Positions 13,221 through 13,980 of a stretch of 13,980 bases of DNA are shown here, piece by piece. The position numbers and the translations under genes are program-made. The notes below the pieces were generated by a model. It was not told the DNA's origin and did no database searches. It saw nothing but the letters and a program-made list of their open reading frames with translations. The stretch is taken from positions 1 through 13,980 of the forward strand of contig JAGHBF010000028.1 of the NCBI GenBank assembly GCA_021161165.1. Reading direction: 5' to 3'. The DNA comes from Candidatus Aminicenantota bacterium. GTDB taxonomy: Bacteria; Acidobacteriota; Aminicenantia; S016-38. Each line of letters begins with the position of its first letter. Position 1 is the first letter of the stretch.

Positions 13221-13980
13221 AAACCTTTCTCTTTTTTATCTCATCCAGCAGGTAAAGAAGCATATTTTTGAGGTTTGCTATTTTTGTGTATATTTCCTTA
13301 GAAGTAGGAGCCTTTCTTATTTCAGCGAAAGCTCTTTCAAGGGTTTCCCAATCTTTATAGAGAAGTAAATGCATAACGTTTTTTTCAAGGGCTCTAATAA
13401 TTTCTTCTGCTTCATACCTTTCTACCTTTCCTTTTGAAAGTATCACATCTATCTGGGATATTATGGCTTCAAGATTGTTTATAGCGAGTTGAGTTTGTTC
13501 TTTCCTCCCGATATGAGATGGGAACAGAGATTCCTTCCTTATATCTCTATCGTAGAACTTTACGATTTCATATACCATATCCTGGAGGATTGACTTCAGG
13601 AGAAATATGGACTTTTCCGATTTTTCTCTTATCTGGGATGGAATGGTAACGAGAGAGATATTTAATAGCTGCCCAAAGAAAACCTTTTTATATTCCTGAG
13701 TAAGAGATTTTAGGAGTTTGTCCATGAGAGGTGCAATATTTTCTACTGTTTTTCTATTAGTATCCATAACCTTGAGAAGGAGAGAAAGCTCGTATTTTAT
13801 AAGAATAAGAAGGGGATAATATCTCATTGGCAAGGGGTCAGTTCTTATAATTGCTTCAAGATGGTCAAGGTATTTTATTATTTTTGATACAAGAAGAAAC
13901 ACAAGGGCTATTCTTCTTCTTTCGTTTTTTTCGCTAATGGAGGCTATGAGATTTGTAATCTCTTTTATAGATATTTTATC
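13174..13980 (-). CDS. Helical protein of unknown function (5' end outside window)
   Basis: I do not recognise this gene. The frame is open from the window edge to TAG at 13176-13174, giving at least 268 residues; a GTG at 13902 is not needed as a start, because the frame continues upstream without a stop (DKISIKEITNLIASISEKNE at the edge). The sequence looks almost entirely alpha-helical, rich in Leu, Ile, Lys and Glu, with one moderately hydrophobic stretch (RRRIALVFLLVSKII) that may be a buried helix rather than a membrane span. There are no Cys residues and no obvious catalytic or nucleotide-binding motif. The C-terminus is a charged, flexible tail (STEPSKGKGPGEEQ). It converges on truA with a 47-base overlap and no terminator between them. 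Confidence 0.75.
   Translation of the reverse strand, partial: DKISIKEITNLIASISEKNERRRIALVFLLVSKIIKYLDHLEAIIRTDPLPMRYYPLLILIKYELSLLLKVMDTNRKTVENIAPLMDKLLKSLTQEYKKVFFGQLLNISLVTIPSQIREKSEKSIFLLKSILQDMVYEIVKFYDRDIRKESLFPSHIGRKEQTQLAINNLEAIISQIDVILSKGKVERYEAEEIIRALEKNVMHLLLYKDWETLERAFAEIRKAPTSKEIYTKIANLKNMLLYLLDEIKKRKVFSTEPSKGKGPGEEQ

Noticed and set aside
13900..13902. GTG start for the last minus-strand gene
   Set aside because: The frame stays open to the window edge with similar helical composition, so the true start probably lies outside.

Overview
The window comes from a bacterial chromosome carrying mostly housekeeping genes. The DNA is AT-rich, coding strands are purine-rich, and arginine is written largely with AGA/AGG, a habit common in thermophilic or deep-branching anaerobes. 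The exporting signal peptides and the nickel uptake plus HypB genes fit an anaerobe with a nickel enzyme such as a [NiFe]-hydrogenase. I cannot place it to a genus or phylum from sequence alone.

Layout, left to right. At 1-217 lies the right end of an IS481-like insertion sequence, whose terminal bases form a TTGACA in front of a tRNA-Gln(CTG)/tRNA-Glu(CTC) pair (252-407). On the minus strand from 3554 down to 367 is a nickel-flavoured unit: EcfT/CbiQ permease, CbiO ATPase with a His-rich tail, HypB, then TruD, whose reading frame runs into the antisense of tRNA-Glu. Divergent from it, hisS (3649-4938) is followed at once by tRNA-Ser(GCT) and by a small winged-helix protein (5061-5720). Next comes a pair of exported M16-peptidase-like proteins (5742-8197) that both lack the zinc motif, with a Xer-type tyrosine recombinase directly behind them. 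From 9117 to 13220 runs a compact unit: a DUF2905 membrane protein, an unusually short UvrA, a reduced DNA polymerase III delta-prime subunit and TruA. A convergent helical protein of unknown function, cut by the window edge, closes the window.

The genes are tightly packed: no gene-free stretch exceeds 300 bases, the largest being 2161-2251 and 3555-3648, and I see no convincing intrinsic terminator. Genes inside units have overlaps or Shine-Dalgarno sites. Genes at the starts of units instead tend to have a -10 hexamer 5-6 bases before the start codon and no Shine-Dalgarno site, which predicts leaderless mRNAs. The most interesting items are that promoter pattern, the M16 pair without catalytic residues, the UvrA that appears to lack its insertion domain, and the IS-derived -35 box in front of the tRNA pair. 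I found no CRISPR array, phage, toxin-antitoxin module or other defence system.
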